Translations under genes and position numbers: made by a program | DNA from: Serratia sp. UGAL515B_01 | Lineage (GTDB): Bacteria; Pseudomonadota; Gammaproteobacteria; Enterobacterales; Enterobacteriaceae | NCBI RefSeq assembly: GCF_033095805.1 | Contig: NZ_CP109901.1 | Coordinates: 558,001 to 622,000, forward strand | Direction: 5' to 3' | DNA: 64,000 nucleotides | Notes under the pieces: model-generated | Databases searched by the model: none | What the model was told of the DNA's origin: nothing | The model's input: only the letters and a program-made list of their open reading frames with translations | In this document: positions 21,232-31,756 of the stretch, piece after piece | Layout of the letters: every line of letters begins with the position of its first letter | Numbering within the stretch: the first letter of the stretch is position 1

Positions 21232-21418
21232 AGCTGAACACACTGAGTGGTTAACTTTCATACAAGGAAATTATGACCATATACTGATTGGCATTATTAT
21301 ATAATGTAACTCCTAAATCGCTCCTGTATTATTTCAGGAGCTCAGTTCAATAGTATTTAATCTCGGGTCGTGACGCAGACTTGCTGATCGCGTATGCTCC
21401 GCACTTTGGATAAAATTC

Positions 21419-21694
21419 ATGGCAAAAGTTGATGTCGTCTGCCCTCAGTGCAATGAAACCCAGGGTGTACGATGTAACGGACATTCAGGATCCGGTGCCC
21501 AGCGTTACATCTGCAAGCTCTGCTCAAAGACCTTTCAGCTCAACTTTAGCTATTCCGGTGCCAAACCAGACACACACCAAACCATTGTTAATATGGCGAT
21601 GAATGGTTCTGGATGTCGCGATACCGCACGGGTTCTCGGCATCAGCCTCAATACCGTTCTGCGGCACTTAAAAAAATTTCGCCAAAACAGGTAG
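21419..21694 (+). CDS. insA: IS1 InsA-like protein
   Basis: The 91-residue product has the InsA zinc-finger pattern (two Cys pairs, CPQC and CKLC) and a helix-turn-helix region (GCRDTARVLGISLNTVLRHL). In IS1, InsA binds the terminal repeats and represses transposition, and a -1 frameshift at an A run fuses it to InsB'. The A7 run here lies at about 21670-21676. Confidence 0.88.
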   Translation: MAKVDVVCPQCNETQGVRCNGHSGSGAQRYICKLCSKTFQLNFSYSGAKPDTHQTIVNMAMNGSGCRDTARVLGISLNTVLRHLKKFRQNR

Positions 21695-22117
21695 CTGAGA
21701 ATATCGACCGCTAAAGCGGAAGTCGTTATCTGCTGTGAAGCCGATGAACAGTGGTCTTACGTGCGGTGTAAAGCCAATCCCCGGTGGTTGTTCTACGCTG
21801 ATGACCGTATCCGCAAACGGGCTCTGGCCCACGTCTTCTGCCCGAGAAATACCTCGACTCTGCAACGATTGTTGGCCCTGTTAAGCAAATTTAACATTGC
21901 CTTTTATATGACAGATGCGTGGCCGGTTTATAAGGTCCTGTTAAGTGCAACAAGCTACGTGGTGAGCAAGAAATATACCCAAAGGATAGAACGGCATAAT
22001 CCTAATCTTCGCACACATATCAAACGACTGACCCGCAGAACAATTTGCTTTTCGAAGTCAGAGGAAATGCACGATAAGATCATCGGTGGGTATTTTACTA
22101 TTCATCACTATCAATAA
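21695..22117 (+). pseudogene. insB: IS1 InsB'-like transposase segment, frame disrupted
   Basis: Translation gives the DDE transposase half of IS1, including CCEADEQWSYVRCKANPRWL, FYMTDAWPVYKVLL, KYTQRIERHNPNLR and the terminal FTIHHYQ. Unlike IS1, this segment is in the same frame as InsA but separated from it by the InsA TAG. The -1 frame entered after slippage on the A run reads on (SPKQVAENIDR) and then meets a TAA near 21711. One small indel between about 21700 and 21712 would explain this. A working InsAB' fusion is therefore unlikely. Confidence 0.75.
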
Positions 22118-22134
22118 ATCGTGCGTCACGACCC

Positions 22135-22536
22135 GAAATGCCGACAAGATCATCGATACTTTCTTTGAACGCTAATATTACGTTTGATGCAGCATCAACT
22201 TATTGAATACATGACCAGAAAAACCAGTAAAAAATATAAATTATATTTTGATAACAACCAGCCCCTGAAAAAATAAGTGAAAATTAGTTATAGATGAATG
22301 TAAATGAGGTAGCATATTTTCTGTTAACGAATGGGGTAGTTGCCTCGATCTTATGTATCTTGACAAGTTACCCTCACATAGGCACCGAAAAATATACTAC
22401 GTGAATAAGGTGAATTTATTAATTTTTTACAATATCTAAAATTTTTATATAATATGTTGTCACTGAGTAAAAAATACGAAATTTAGGCTACAATAAAAGT
22501 ATTCCAATACTTAAGTCACGTTTACGGATTAGAAAA
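22135..22536. other. AT-rich gap with possible second IS1 remnant
   Basis: Directly after the IS1 right end, 22137-22172 can be read as ADKIIDTFFER followed by a stop, which resembles the C-terminus of another IS1-type InsB. A stretch resembling an IS1 terminal repeat (CAACTTATTGA) follows near 22196. The remaining 300 bases are AT-rich and should hold the promoter for the next gene. No gene is seen. Confidence 0.35.
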
Positions 22537-23142
22537 ATGCAAGTATCAAATGAATTTCTCGCTATGGCAGGTTATGTCGCTCTTATTTTAATCATACCAG
22601 GACCTACTAATACTTTGTTACTGTCTTCAGGTGTTCGTAACGGACTATCTAAAACGATACCTCTAGTTTTTGCTGAAGCGTTTGGATACTTCCTTGCAAT
22701 TACGTTTTGGGGTGCTTTTTTATTATCTATAGAAAATTTTTTACCATCTATTTTTCAATGGACAAGAATAACATGTGCTATTTATATATTTTGGTTGGCT
22801 TTTAAAATGTGGAGAATAAGTTCAAATCTTGATGAACCTAAAGAGGGAAAATCAGATTTCATCCAAGTTTTCATTACTACTCTATTGAATCCAAAGGCAT
22901 TAATTTTTTCCAGTTCTATCATTCCGGAAACGGCTTTTATTTCTATTGATAATTTCGTTTACGCTATGGCTGTATTCCTCATTATTCTTTTTCCTGTTGG
23001 AGTTCTGTGGGCCTCTCTAGGCGGACTTATGAAAATAAGCTTAAACACAGGAAGCCATATCAAAGTTATCCTTCGTGTTGCTTCATGTTTCCTAATTTTC
23101 TTCTCTTTTCTTCTGGTTTATTCTGGGGTGATAAAAAGATGA
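22537..23142 (+). CDS. LysE/RhtB-family transporter
   Basis: The 201-residue protein is a small exporter with about six membrane helices. The family signature PGPTN is at about residues 21-25, and LLNPKALIFSSSIIPE at about 113-128 is the second conserved motif. LysE/RhtB proteins export amino acids or related small molecules; the substrate here cannot be told. Base composition is markedly AT-rich compared with the core genes, suggesting horizontal origin along with the rest of the island. A GGA-containing stretch lies a few bases upstream of the ATG. Confidence 0.85.
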   Translation: MQVSNEFLAMAGYVALILIIPGPTNTLLLSSGVRNGLSKTIPLVFAEAFGYFLAITFWGAFLLSIENFLPSIFQWTRITCAIYIFWLAFKMWRISSNLDEPKEGKSDFIQVFITTLLNPKALIFSSSIIPETAFISIDNFVYAMAVFLIILFPVGVLWASLGGLMKISLNTGSHIKVILRVASCFLIFFSFLLVYSGVIKR

Positions 23143-23527
23143 AGGAAGGTTAGTCTTATACAACTTAAAAAGTTAAATAAGCCCTGAAATGATAAAGAAA
23201 TGCGAAAATCAGGAAAAAGTGAGGTCAGTATTATTGGATGTAGAGGTTGATAATGATTTTTTTGATGCGATTCTGACGCTCGCTCATCTTAACCACATGA
23301 TTAGCTATGCGTCTGGGGATTTTTGTAGCCTAATTATAATTTGAATAGGTCTAGATCAACTTCAATGGCTTTATTTTTGGACATGATAAGTTGATTATTT
23401 ATGGCGTTCATTTTTTTTGAAAGACTTGTACAGAGAGTTGTAGTTTCAACTTACTATAACTATGAGTATTATTGCTACATCAAGGTAATGATAATACAAA
23501 TAAACCTTATGATTAAAGGAGGTTATC
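23143..23527. other. Gap between the LysE-type gene and the small secreted-protein gene
   Basis: This AT-rich 385-bp stretch contains short open frames without recognisable similarity and presumably the promoter of the downstream gene. I see nothing definite in it. Confidence 0.4.
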
Positions 23528-23725
23528 ATGAAAAGCGTCAACAAATTTGTTGTAGCCGTGGCAATTAATCTGGTTTCATTTGGCAGTGTTGCTCAGAGCG
23601 TCAGCGTCAGAGCTTTAACCATTGAGGAGGCTAAAGCGAAGGTCGCGGCGCAGGCTAAAAAATCCAGAGTATCCTACAAAATCATTTCAACATATTTCAA
23701 TAACGGTGCGTATATGGTCGCCTGA
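23528..23725 (+). CDS. Small secreted protein, DUF1471 (YhcN/BhsA)-like
   Basis: The 65-residue protein has a signal peptide (FVVAVAINLVSFGSVAQS, cut near residue 22-24) and a short mature part, AKVAAQAKKSRVSYKIISTY. This resembles the helix and strand of the DUF1471 fold found in YhcN, BhsA and YdgH, periplasmic stress and biofilm proteins. Usual members have 85-90 residues and end in a GTAxIYK-like strand; this one stops at NNGAYMVA, so it may be slightly truncated. A near-perfect AAAGGAGG precedes the ATG, supporting expression. Confidence 0.6.
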   Translation: MKSVNKFVVAVAINLVSFGSVAQSVSVRALTIEEAKAKVAAQAKKSRVSYKIISTYFNNGAYMVA

Positions 23726-23831
23726 CTAAATAAATTATAAAGGCTGAGATTAGGCTGTATATCGGCCATCCTCCATCAATTCTTACAATCACATATTGAG
23801 TATTTTATCAGTGGCATAAGGGAATTAAGTT

Positions 23832-24914
23832 ATGAGTGAAAAAAAAACTCACTTCAAAATAGGTATCTCGTCTATCGGGGCACATCTGCGTGATCCGCTT
23901 ACTAATAAAAAAACGACTGAGCAGGAACGTATTAGGCAATTGGTTGATATGGCAATACAGGCGGAAGCTGAGGGGCTTGATGTTTATGCGCTTGGTGAAA
24001 GTCACCAAGAAGGTTTTGTCAGCGCAGCTCATACCGTTATCCTTGGTGCCATTGCTCAAGCTACGCAAAAAATTACGTTGATGAGCTCCGTAACCGTGAT
24101 CAGTACTTTGGATCCTGTCCGTACATTTGAAGATTTCGCAACCTTAGACTTGCTGTCAAATGGTCGGACGGAAATTGTTGTTGGAAGGGGATCGCGAGTG
24201 GGCGGTTTTAGTCTGCTGGGGTACTCTGCAAATGATTACGAGGCATTGTTCGACGAAAAAATCGACTTGCTCACCACTATTAATCGTGCAAGTGGAGAAA
24301 AACGGCCGATAAACTGGCAGGGTAAATTTCGGCCTCCGCTGGTTAATGCCAGAATCTTTCCTCAACCGCAGGATAGGCAGTTGAAGATCTGGCATGCTGT
24401 TGGGGGGCACAGCAGCAGTGCTGTCGCTGCGGCTAAAAGAGGGTTGCCGATGATGTTGACCACATTAGCGGGCGAATCGCTGAATTTCAAACAAGCGATC
24501 GATGCCTTCCGGAAAACCGCTGAAATAGCGGGGCACCAAGCGTTCGACCTGCCGATTACAACCACCAGTTGGTTCCATACGGCACACACTGACGAACAGG
24601 CGGTCGAGGAGTTCTACCCTTACTTCAACGGTATGACGAAAGAATTGCGCTCTGATTCCGTGCCGAAAGAGTTTCTGCATCGTAGCTTGGCCATAGACAA
24701 TGCGATGATGATTGGGTCACCAGCCACTATTATAGAAAAACTGAAATATCAGTATCGGCTTTACAAACAACAACAGTTTCTTGCTCATGTTGATACCGGT
24801 GCTTTACCGGAAGCATTGGTAAAAAATAATATCGATGTATTAGCCAATATTATTGCACCTGAAATCCGTTCATTTGTTGCGGATGAGTCAAAATTGAGTG
24901 ATAACCATGGGTAA
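23832..24914 (+). CDS. LLM-class flavin-dependent oxidoreductase
   Basis: The 360-residue protein is a bacterial luciferase-like TIM-barrel enzyme that uses reduced flavin, probably FMNH2 or F420-like chemistry typical of the LLM group. Supporting stretches are AEAEGLDVYALGESHQEGFV, SSVTVISTLDPVRTFEDFAT, LDLLSNGRTEIVVGRGSRVG and WHAVGGHSSSAVAAAKRGLP. The substrate is unknown. Its last 8 bases overlap the next gene, an arylamine N-acetyltransferase homologue, so the two probably act in one pathway. Confidence 0.85.
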   Translation: MSEKKTHFKIGISSIGAHLRDPLTNKKTTEQERIRQLVDMAIQAEAEGLDVYALGESHQEGFVSAAHTVILGAIAQATQKITLMSSVTVISTLDPVRTFEDFATLDLLSNGRTEIVVGRGSRVGGFSLLGYSANDYEALFDEKIDLLTTINRASGEKRPINWQGKFRPPLVNARIFPQPQDRQLKIWHAVGGHSSSAVAAAKRGLPMMLTTLAGESLNFKQAIDAFRKTAEIAGHQAFDLPITTTSWFHTAHTDEQAVEEFYPYFNGMTKELRSDSVPKEFLHRSLAIDNAMMIGSPATIIEKLKYQYRLYKQQQFLAHVDTGALPEALVKNNIDVLANIIAPEIRSFVADESKLSDNHG

Positions 24915-25683
24915 TCTCAGCCAAATTTTTTATCGACGAATAGGGCTGAATAATGAAGAAGTGAGTTGGACGCCAGCTGGAATCAATAAAATTATTGCAT
25001 ACAGCCAATTGTCATTACCGTTCGATAATCTGAGCGTTTTTAACTCACCAGACACGCCTTTCACAAGGGCGTATGTCGAGCAAAAGATACTGACAAAAGG
25101 GCAAGGAGGCTTGTGCTATGAATTGAACTCTCTGTTTTACGAGGTGATGAAGGAGAATGGGGTTTCGACTAGTCTGATCACTGCAACCGTCTACGATAAC
25201 GCGACTAACGATTGGCTTGCTTTGCAAGAAACCCATGTGTTGAGCATTATCCATGTTGAGGGAAACGCTTATCTGGTTGATATCGGTTTAGGCCTCAAGA
25301 GCCCCAGGGTTATTGTTCCGTTGAATGGGCGTATTGTCACTTTTCAAGAAACTCAGTATCAGGTGACGAAAGACGTTGATTTTTATTATTTCAATTTTAA
25401 ACAGGCAGGCGAGCAGAATTGGAATATCGGATACCGTTTTGCCACTAACTATAGCAGCGTATCTCTTGGGGAACTGGAAATAAACCGTCAAATCATCACG
25501 TTTGATAATAAGTCACCATTCAATAAGGGTCCGCTGATTGCAATTTTTACTACAGATGGTAGCAGGCTATTGACGCCTTCAAACTATACAATTACGGATG
25601 CCGCAGGGAAAACTAAATACCCGCTGTCACCGGAAGTGTTCAAAGAACTGGCTAGAGAATTTACTTTCCCTCTTCTGGTTTAG
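24907..25683 (+). CDS. Arylamine N-acetyltransferase family protein
   Basis: The 258-residue protein has the NAT catalytic triad at the expected spacing: C70 in GQGGLCYELN, H110 in ETHVLSI and D125 in YLVDIG. NAT enzymes move acetyl groups from acetyl-CoA to arylamines or hydrazines; relatives such as RifF close macrolactams. The usual RGG before the cysteine is QGG here. The ATG at 24907 sits in ATGGGTAA, overlapping the LLM-gene stop. A longer frame starting at 24898 is less likely. It is the last gene before rapA and may lie in the island or in strain-specific flanking DNA. Confidence 0.88.
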   Translation: MGNLSQIFYRRIGLNNEEVSWTPAGINKIIAYSQLSLPFDNLSVFNSPDTPFTRAYVEQKILTKGQGGLCYELNSLFYEVMKENGVSTSLITATVYDNATNDWLALQETHVLSIIHVEGNAYLVDIGLGLKSPRVIVPLNGRIVTFQETQYQVTKDVDFYYFNFKQAGEQNWNIGYRFATNYSSVSLGELEINRQIITFDNKSPFNKGPLIAIFTTDGSRLLTPSNYTITDAAGKTKYPLSPEVFKELAREFTFPLLV

Positions 25684-25717
25684 TACATCAGAAATAGCAG
25701 GCATGTGGGTACCGCGT

Positions 25718-25744
25718 TATGCGGGGAAGCTCCTTCCCCGCATA
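25718..25744. terminator. Inverted repeat between NAT gene and rapA
   Basis: An 11-bp perfect stem (TATGCGGGGAA with TTCCCCGCATA, 5-base loop) lies between the convergent stops. It lacks a clear T tract, so termination is probable from position rather than shown. Confidence 0.55.
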
Positions 25745-25749
25745 TTAAC

Positions 25750-28656
25750 TCACTGATGTGTTACGACAATTGCGCGAATGGCATCCAGACGCCATCCTGC
25801 CTCGTTCAGATTGCGCAATACCTCACGGCGATTGAATTCCAATGTTTCGACTTCATCATCACGAATATTTGGATTAACCGCTTTCAGCGCTTCTAGACGT
25901 GCTAACTCGGTGCTGAGTTTGTCATCTGCTTCGTGTTTAGCGCTTTCGATCAATCCGCGAGCCTGGTCCTCAATCAAAATTTCAGCCTGCTGCAACATGG
26001 CGTGTATTTCTTGCTGAACTGCGTTGACCAGCTTGCTTGAGGTGTGGCGATTGACCGAGTTCAACTGACGATTGAAGCTTTCGAACTCAACTTGTGTTGC
26101 CAGATTGGTTCCTTTGCGATCCATTAACATCCGGATCGGTGTCGGTGGCAAGAAACGAGTCAGTTGCAAGTGTTTGGGTGCCTGAGCCTCAACCACATAA
26201 ATCAGTTCAACCAACAGGGTACCGACCGGTAGCGCCTTGTTCTTGAGTAAGGAAACAGCACAACTTCCTGTATCGCCGGAGAGGATCAAGTCCAGACCGT
26301 TACGGATGATAGGATGTTCCCAACTGACAAACTGCGCATCTTCACGCGACAATGCTTGTTCACGATCGAAGGTCACCGTACATCCATCCTGCGGTAATCC
26401 AGGAAAGTCCGGTACCAACATATGATCGGACGGCGTCAGAACAATCAGGTTATCGCTGCGGTCATCCTGGTTGATACCAACGATGTCAAACAGGTTTAGC
26501 GCAAAACTGACCAAGCTGATGTCATTGTCTTGTGCTGCAATAGCCTCTGCCAGTGCCTGAGCTTTTTCACCTCCGTTGGAGTGCATTTCCAGAAGGCGAT
26601 CTCTGCCCTGTTCCAATTGAGCTTTAAGCTGGTTGTGCTGCTGGCGACAGGTATGAATAAATTCATCCAGGCCTTCTTGTTCTGCGGGTGCAGCCAGGTA
26701 TCCAATCAGTTGCTCGTAGCAGCTGTCGTAAATATGGCGGCCGGTCGGGCAGGTGTGCTCGAAGGCATCCAGCCCCTCATGGAACCAGCGGCCGAGCACA
26801 GCCTGTGCCGTGTTTTCCAGATAAGGCACCATGATTTGGATATCGTGCATCTGGCCGATACGGTCTAGACGACCAATACGCTGTTCCAAAAGGTCAGGAT
26901 TAAAGGGCAGATCGAACATTACCAGCTTGCTGGCAAATTGGAAGTTACGTCCTTCAGAACCTATTTCAGAACACAATAGCACCTGCGCACCTTCCTCTTG
27001 GGATGCGAAGTAAGCAGCTGCACGGTCACGCTCTATAATTGTTAGCCCCTCATGGAATACCGCAGAACGGATCGCTTCGCGTTCACGTAATACCTGTTCG
27101 AGCTGAAGTGCGGTAGCAGCCTTGGCACAAATCACCAGCACTTTTTCATGGCGGTTGGCGATCAGGTAGTCCAGTAGCCACTCGACTCGTGGATCGAAGT
27201 TCCACCAAGTCGCATTCTCCCCTTCGAATTCCTGATAAATTTGCTCAGGGTAGAGCATATCGCGTGCGCGTGCTTCCACGCTTTTCTTGGCGCCCATAAT
27301 ACCGGAAACCTTGATCGCTGTTTGATACTGCGTTGGTAATGGCAGTTTGATTTGGTGTAGCTGGCGATGGGGGAAACCCTTCACACCGTTACGGGTGTTG
27401 CGGAACAGTACACGACTTGTACCATGGCGATCCATCAACATGGTGACCAACTCTTGACGTGCCTGTTCGCTGTTATCGGTGTTGCTGTTGGCTGCTTTCA
27501 GCAGTGGCTCGATGTCTTGCTCGTCGATCAACTCTCCCAGCAGGTTGAGTTTGTCATCAGCCAGACGCTCACCACTTAGCAACAGTGCCACAGCATCGGC
27601 AACCGGGCGGTATTTCTGCTGTTCTGTCACAAACTCTTCGTAGTCGTGGAAGCGGCTAGGGTCTAGCAGACGCAGACGTGCAAAGTGACTTTGCTGGCCC
27701 AGTTGCTCTGGTGTAGCGGTTAACAACAATACGCCAGGAGTGTTTTCTGCCAGTTGTTCAATCACTTGATATTCGCGGCTCGGTGCTTCTTCGCTCCAGG
27801 CCAGATGATGCGCTTCGTCTACCACCAGAAGGTCCCAGTGGGCATCAGCCAACTGCTCAAGGCGCTGTTTGTTACGGCGAACAAAATCCAATGAGCAGAT
27901 CACCAACTGTTCTGTTTCGAATGGGTTGCTGCTGTCTTGCACTGCTTCAGCATAACGGCTGTCATCAAACAGTGAGAAATACAGGTTGAAGCGGCGCATC
28001 ATTTCAACCAGCCACTGATGCTGCAAGGTTTCTGGTACCACGATCAGCACGCGCTCGGCGCGGCCAGCCAGCAGTTGCTGATGAACAATCATACCGGCTT
28101 CAATGGTTTTACCCAGGCCGACCTCATCCGCCAGCAGTACGCGCGGCGCATGGCGTTGCCCTACTTCGTAGGCGATATGCAACTGATGTGGGATCAGGCT
28201 TGCACGCATGCCGCGCAGGCCAGCAAACGGCAGACGGTATTGCTCACTTTGGTATTTACGGGCACGAAAGCGCAGTGCAAAGCGATCCATGCGGTCAATC
28301 TGTCCGGCAAACAGGCGGTCTTGTGGCTTGCTGAAGGTGAGTTTGCTATCTAACAGCACTTCACGCATTGATACACCACTTTCTTGTGTATCAAGACGAG
28401 TTCCGATATAGGTCAACAGACCACTTTCCTCTTTGACTTCCTCTACATGTAACTGCCAGCCTTCGTGGCTATTGATAGTATCGCCTGGGTTGAACATCAC
28501 GCGGGTAATTGGCGAGTCGTTTCTGGCATAGAGACGGTTTTCACCGGTTGCGGGGAAAAGCAGGGTAATCATGCGCGCATCCAGTGCTACAACAGTTCCC
28601 AATCCCAATTCGCTTTCCGTATCGCTGATCCAGCGTTGACCAAGTGTAAAAGGCAT
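25750..28656 (-). CDS. rapA: RNA polymerase-associated ATPase RapA
   Basis: RapA (HepA) is a Swi2/Snf2 ATPase that binds RNA polymerase and recycles it after transcription. The 968-residue protein has two N-terminal Tudor-like domains, the helicase core with Walker [15 protein letters not shown] near residue 176, the DEAH box [10 protein letters not shown] near residue 279, TATPEQLGQ, and the second lobe with [10 protein letters not shown] and [11 protein letters not shown]. Length equals E. coli RapA (968 aa). In E. coli rluA directly follows rapA; here 10 kb of accessory DNA separates them. Confidence 0.97.
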   Translation of the reverse strand: MPFTLGQRWISDTESELGLGTVVALDARMITLLFPATGENRLYARNDSPITRVMFNPGDTINSHEGWQLHVEEVKEESGLLTYIGTRLDTQESGVSMREVLLDSKLTFSKPQDRLFAGQIDRMDRFALRFRARKYQSEQYRLPFAGLRGMRASLIPHQLHIAYEVGQRHAPRVLLADEVGLGKTIEAGMIVHQQLLAGRAERVLIVVPETLQHQWLVEMMRRFNLYFSLFDDSRYAEAVQDSSNPFETEQLVICSLDFVRRNKQRLEQLADAHWDLLVVDEAHHLAWSEEAPSREYQVIEQLAENTPGVLLLTATPEQLGQQSHFARLRLLDPSRFHDYEEFVTEQQKYRPVADAVALLLSGERLADDKLNLLGELIDEQDIEPLLKAANSNTDNSEQARQELVTMLMDRHGTSRVLFRNTRNGVKGFPHRQLHQIKLPLPTQYQTAIKVSGIMGAKKSVEARARDMLYPEQIYQEFEGENATWWNFDPRVEWLLDYLIANRHEKVLVICAKAATALQLEQVLREREAIRSAVFHEGLTIIERDRAAAYFASQEEGAQVLLCSEIGSEGRNFQFASKLVMFDLPFNPDLLEQRIGRLDRIGQMHDIQIMVPYLENTAQAVLGRWFHEGLDAFEHTCPTGRHIYDSCYEQLIGYLAAPAEQEGLDEFIHTCRQQHNQLKAQLEQGRDRLLEMHSNGGEKAQALAEAIAAQDNDISLVSFALNLFDIVGINQDDRSDNLIVLTPSDHMLVPDFPGLPQDGCTVTFDREQALSREDAQFVSWEHPIIRNGLDLILSGDTGSCAVSLLKNKALPVGTLLVELIYVVEAQAPKHLQLTRFLPPTPIRMLMDRKGTNLATQVEFESFNRQLNSVNRHTSSKLVNAVQQEIHAMLQQAEILIEDQARGLIESAKHEADDKLSTELARLEALKAVNPNIRDDEVETLEFNRREVLRNLNEAGWRLDAIRAIVVTHQ

Positions 28657-29347
28657 AGTTTGTTGGCTCGATTCTTATTAAGTAAGTCTTATTATCGGGC
28701 AGGTGTTGGGCCTCGATAACCTGTTTCAACTGTCTACGATCCACTGCATTTTTCCAGCTAACGCTGGATTGACCCGTCATACTTCAGGTTGCCATTGTGT
28801 TGGCAGCACTCAGTGACTCGTTACCTTCACGCAACTTGAGTTATGTAGAGTAGTATAGAACCCCTTTGCATTCATTTGGCTGCAGTATAGCTACCATGCA
28901 TGCATCTGGTTACGGCACGGACAAATGGCGTTATTAGGCTGTGTTCCTTAACTGCACGTCGTGCCGTCGCAGACCCAAAAGCTTGTCATAAAGGCTGAGG
29001 GTGAAGGACAATGTGGTCTTTAAAGCGCGACAACACTGAATATAAACGTTGGGGACAAGCCGCAGGGCGAGGCTATTTGAGAGCATTTCTGCGTTGCTCG
29101 CCGCTTATTTGGCCCAACAAATTTCACGACTCACGCCCTGCGTTCAAATGACCACCAGCAGTACTCGCATGCAGTTGAGGGCCACAGCCTAGTATGGGTT
29201 CAGAATGCAGAAAGGGCGCTATGGTAATGTAAGGAGAAGCGTTCGTCACCTGTAAAACCCAATGATTTTCTTCTCTTATGTCATCCAGGAACACGGTAAA
29301 TGGATGTAAAATCTGACAAGGTGATGCCTATCTCGCCTTTTAACTCA
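28657..29347. other. rapA-polB intergenic region
   Basis: This 691-bp gap holds the rapA promoter region, repeat E2 (28935-29191) and about 150 bases before the polB stop. No gene is seen. Confidence 0.55.
28935..29191. repeat. Intergenic repeat E2 with inverted ends (MITE-like)
   Basis: This 257-bp block starts TAGGCTGTGTTCCTTAACTG and ends CAGTTGAGGGCCACAGCCTA. It is in the opposite orientation to E1 and E4: its GTGCCGTCGCAGACCCAAAA is the reverse complement of sequence at the right end of E4, and its CGCTTATTTGGCCCAACAAA corresponds to the reverse complement of the left part of E4. Confidence 0.8.
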
Positions 29348-31714
29348 TCAGAATAACCCCATTTGGCCTGTTACCAGTGTAGCAAAATCGTCGTGCAGGA
29401 ATGGAAGAATAGCGTCTGCTATCGGTTTAAGCTGACGTTCAAGATAATGATCGTAATCGATCACCGATTGTCGGGTTTCCAGTGGTTCAGGCCCGGAAAT
29501 GGTCATCACATAGCTGATCCACCCCCCATTCTGATACTGCAATGGTCGCCCTTGTTGGCGGTTGTAGTCATCTGCTATACGTGCTGCCCGAACATGAGGA
29601 GGAACATTGCGCTGATACTCACCCAGTTTACGCCGCAGGCGCTTGCGGTATACCAGTTGATCGTCAAATTCACCATTCAGCGTTTTGGTAACGTAATCAC
29701 GTACAAGATCCTGATAAGGCTGCTGTTTAAAAATACGCTGATAGAGCTGTTGTTGGAAAATCTGTGCCAGCGGAGTCCAATCTGAACGCACCGTCTCAAG
29801 GCCTTTGTATACTATCTCTTCAGTGCCATCTGGCCTGGTTATTAATCCGGCATAACGTTTTTTACTGCCTTGTTCTGCACCCCGAATGGTAGGCATAAGA
29901 AAGCGCGAATAATGTGTTTCGAATTCCAGCTCAAGTGTGCTTTCTAATCCATATTGGTTCTGTAGATGTTGCTGCCACCATTGATTCACATGAGCAACCA
30001 GTTTGCGACCAATTTCAGCGGCCTGTTGCTCGCTGTGAGCTTTTTTCAACCATACAAACGTTGAGTCGGTATCGCCATAGATCACTTGATAGCCTTTTTG
30101 TTCGATCAGTTCTCTTGTCTGGCGCATGATTTCATGACCGCGCAGGGTGATCGATGAGGCTAAACGAGGATCAAAAAAACGGCAGCCGCTTGACCCCAGT
30201 ACACCATAGAAAGCGTTCATAATGATCTTCAGTGCCTGAGATAGTGGTTTATTGTTCTGCCGTTTTGCCTCCTCACGCCCCTGCCAGATCTGACGAACAA
30301 TCTCAGGCAAACAGTGTGTGTTACGTGAGAAGCGGGCATGACGGAATCCCGGTATTGAGCTTTCCTCATCGGGATGTTGCAGCCCTTCAACCAACCCTAT
30401 AGGGTCGATAAGGAAGGTACGAATTATTGACGGGTACAGGCTTTTATAATCCAGCACTAGCACGGAGTTATATAAGCCGGGTTGGGAATCCATCACAAAA
30501 CCGCCTGGGCTATGCTCTTCCGGTAACTCACCCTGGTTGGGAGCAACAAACCCCTGACGATGCATACGTGGAATATACAGATGGCTGAATGCTGCTACTG
30601 AGCCACCACTGCGATCCACAGCCAAGCCTGTGACGGTTGCGCGTTCTAGCAGGAAGGTCAGTAGCTCTGTTTTGGCAAAAATGCGCGTTACCAGTTCGCA
30701 ATCTTTCAGGTTATAGCGTGCGAGAGCGGGTTTGTCTTCGGCAAAGCGCCGGTCTATCTCTGCCATTCGTTGGTAAGGATTGTCGATCGATTTACCTTCC
30801 CCAAGCAGGGTTTTTGCGACATATTCCAGACTGAATGAGGGAAAGTTCCAGGTTGCTGATTTTAGCGCTTCGATACCATCAATAATCAATCTCCCAGTTG
30901 CACTGGCGAAGAAATGATTCTGTTTAAAGCCATGTTCGCGCCATTCGAGTAGATTGCCACCGCGCCCAAAACGTAGTGGGATCTGGTAGCGCTCAGCATG
31001 TTTTTGCAGCACTCGCAGATCGAACTGAACAAGATTCCAACCGATAATGGCATCGGGATCGTGCTGTTCTAGCCATTGATTTAAACGTTCAAGCAGTTGT
31101 GGACGGCTGTTACAGTATTCCAGATCGAAATCCAGCGGTTCGTTACTGCCATTAGCTGGGCCAAGCATATACACTTGGCGTTGGCCGCATCCTTCGAGAG
31201 CAATCGAATAAAGTTCGCCGTGGGTGGTGGTTTCAATATCGAGCGATACCAACTTCAGCGTTGGTCGATAATCGGGTGAGGGTTTCATCTGGCAATTGAT
31301 CCATTGCCCCTTACCATTCGGTTCGCCGCTGAACCATACTGGCGCGGTAATAAAACGCTCCATAAGATAGCGTTCCGGTGGGCGGATATCGGCCTCAAAT
31401 ACGTTGATACCGCCTTCTTTTAGCAGCTTCTCCAACCTGAGCAACTGGCGATGTTGGCGGCAATAGAGGCCAAATACAGGGCGTGAGTGAAAATCCCGCA
31501 GAGGTAGGGATTTCAACTCGATATGCTGTTCTTTCCCCAGCAACAACTCAGCCCGTTGACGTTGTTCGGCGGGAATGAATGCGACAGACGTTTGAGGAGC
31601 TAACCTTAACCTTTGTGCCCCGCTGTCGGTGGCCAGCCAGAACTCAACTTCGGTGCCGGTCGGGGTATCATGCCAATGGCGGGTAAGTAGGAACCCCTGA
31701 TGCAGTGACTTCAC
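29348..31714 (-). CDS. polB: DNA polymerase II
   Basis: PolB is a family B, SOS-inducible DNA polymerase with 3'-5' exonuclease used in replication restart and translesion synthesis. The 788-residue protein has the exonuclease motifs LVSLDIETT near residue 157 and [14 protein letters not shown] near residue 224. The polymerase motifs follow: [11 protein letters not shown] near residue 419, [18 protein letters not shown] near residue 497 and [11 protein letters not shown] near residue 547. Length is close to E. coli Pol II (783 aa). A near-LexA box lies just upstream. Confidence 0.97.
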   Translation of the reverse strand: MKSLHQGFLLTRHWHDTPTGTEVEFWLATDSGAQRLRLAPQTSVAFIPAEQRQRAELLLGKEQHIELKSLPLRDFHSRPVFGLYCRQHRQLLRLEKLLKEGGINVFEADIRPPERYLMERFITAPVWFSGEPNGKGQWINCQMKPSPDYRPTLKLVSLDIETTTHGELYSIALEGCGQRQVYMLGPANGSNEPLDFDLEYCNSRPQLLERLNQWLEQHDPDAIIGWNLVQFDLRVLQKHAERYQIPLRFGRGGNLLEWREHGFKQNHFFASATGRLIIDGIEALKSATWNFPSFSLEYVAKTLLGEGKSIDNPYQRMAEIDRRFAEDKPALARYNLKDCELVTRIFAKTELLTFLLERATVTGLAVDRSGGSVAAFSHLYIPRMHRQGFVAPNQGELPEEHSPGGFVMDSQPGLYNSVLVLDYKSLYPSIIRTFLIDPIGLVEGLQHPDEESSIPGFRHARFSRNTHCLPEIVRQIWQGREEAKRQNNKPLSQALKIIMNAFYGVLGSSGCRFFDPRLASSITLRGHEIMRQTRELIEQKGYQVIYGDTDSTFVWLKKAHSEQQAAEIGRKLVAHVNQWWQQHLQNQYGLESTLELEFETHYSRFLMPTIRGAEQGSKKRYAGLITRPDGTEEIVYKGLETVRSDWTPLAQIFQQQLYQRIFKQQPYQDLVRDYVTKTLNGEFDDQLVYRKRLRRKLGEYQRNVPPHVRAARIADDYNRQQGRPLQYQNGGWISYVMTISGPEPLETRQSVIDYDHYLERQLKPIADAILPFLHDDFATLVTGQMGLF

Positions 31715-31756
31715 TCTGATCCCAGTCTAGAAAGCGACGATTAATGATTATCTACA

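Larger units (their letters stand above)
19302..21365 (+). repeat. Tandem duplication, copy 2
   Basis: This is the second copy of the segment at 16930-19006. Homology starts abruptly at TTCTACGGCCCATCATC, inside the integrase, and ends at AATCTCG, where an IS1-family element follows directly. The offset between copies is 2372 bases until a 1-base deletion in the integrase fragment and 2371 thereafter. Confidence 0.9.
21365..22134 (+). mobile_element. IS1-family insertion sequence (disrupted)
   Basis: The 770-bp element is bounded by 13-bp perfect inverted repeats, GGGTCGTGACGCA at the left and TGCGTCACGACCC at the right, and encodes InsA- and InsB-like segments. Size equals IS1 (768 bp). I find no target-site duplication flanking it (left flank TTTAATCTC, right flank GAAATGCCG), so one side was probably rearranged after insertion. 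The left end falls exactly at the end of duplication copy 2. Confidence 0.9.

Noticed and set aside
23225..23345. Short plus-strand frame reading DNDFFDAILTLAHLNHM
   Set aside because: It lacks a credible start and recognisable homology; it could be a remnant but cannot be supported.
15747..25749. Direct repeats marking the island ends (att sites)
   Set aside because: Sequences around 15746 and 25690 were compared by eye and no convincing repeat was found; no tRNA gene is present either.
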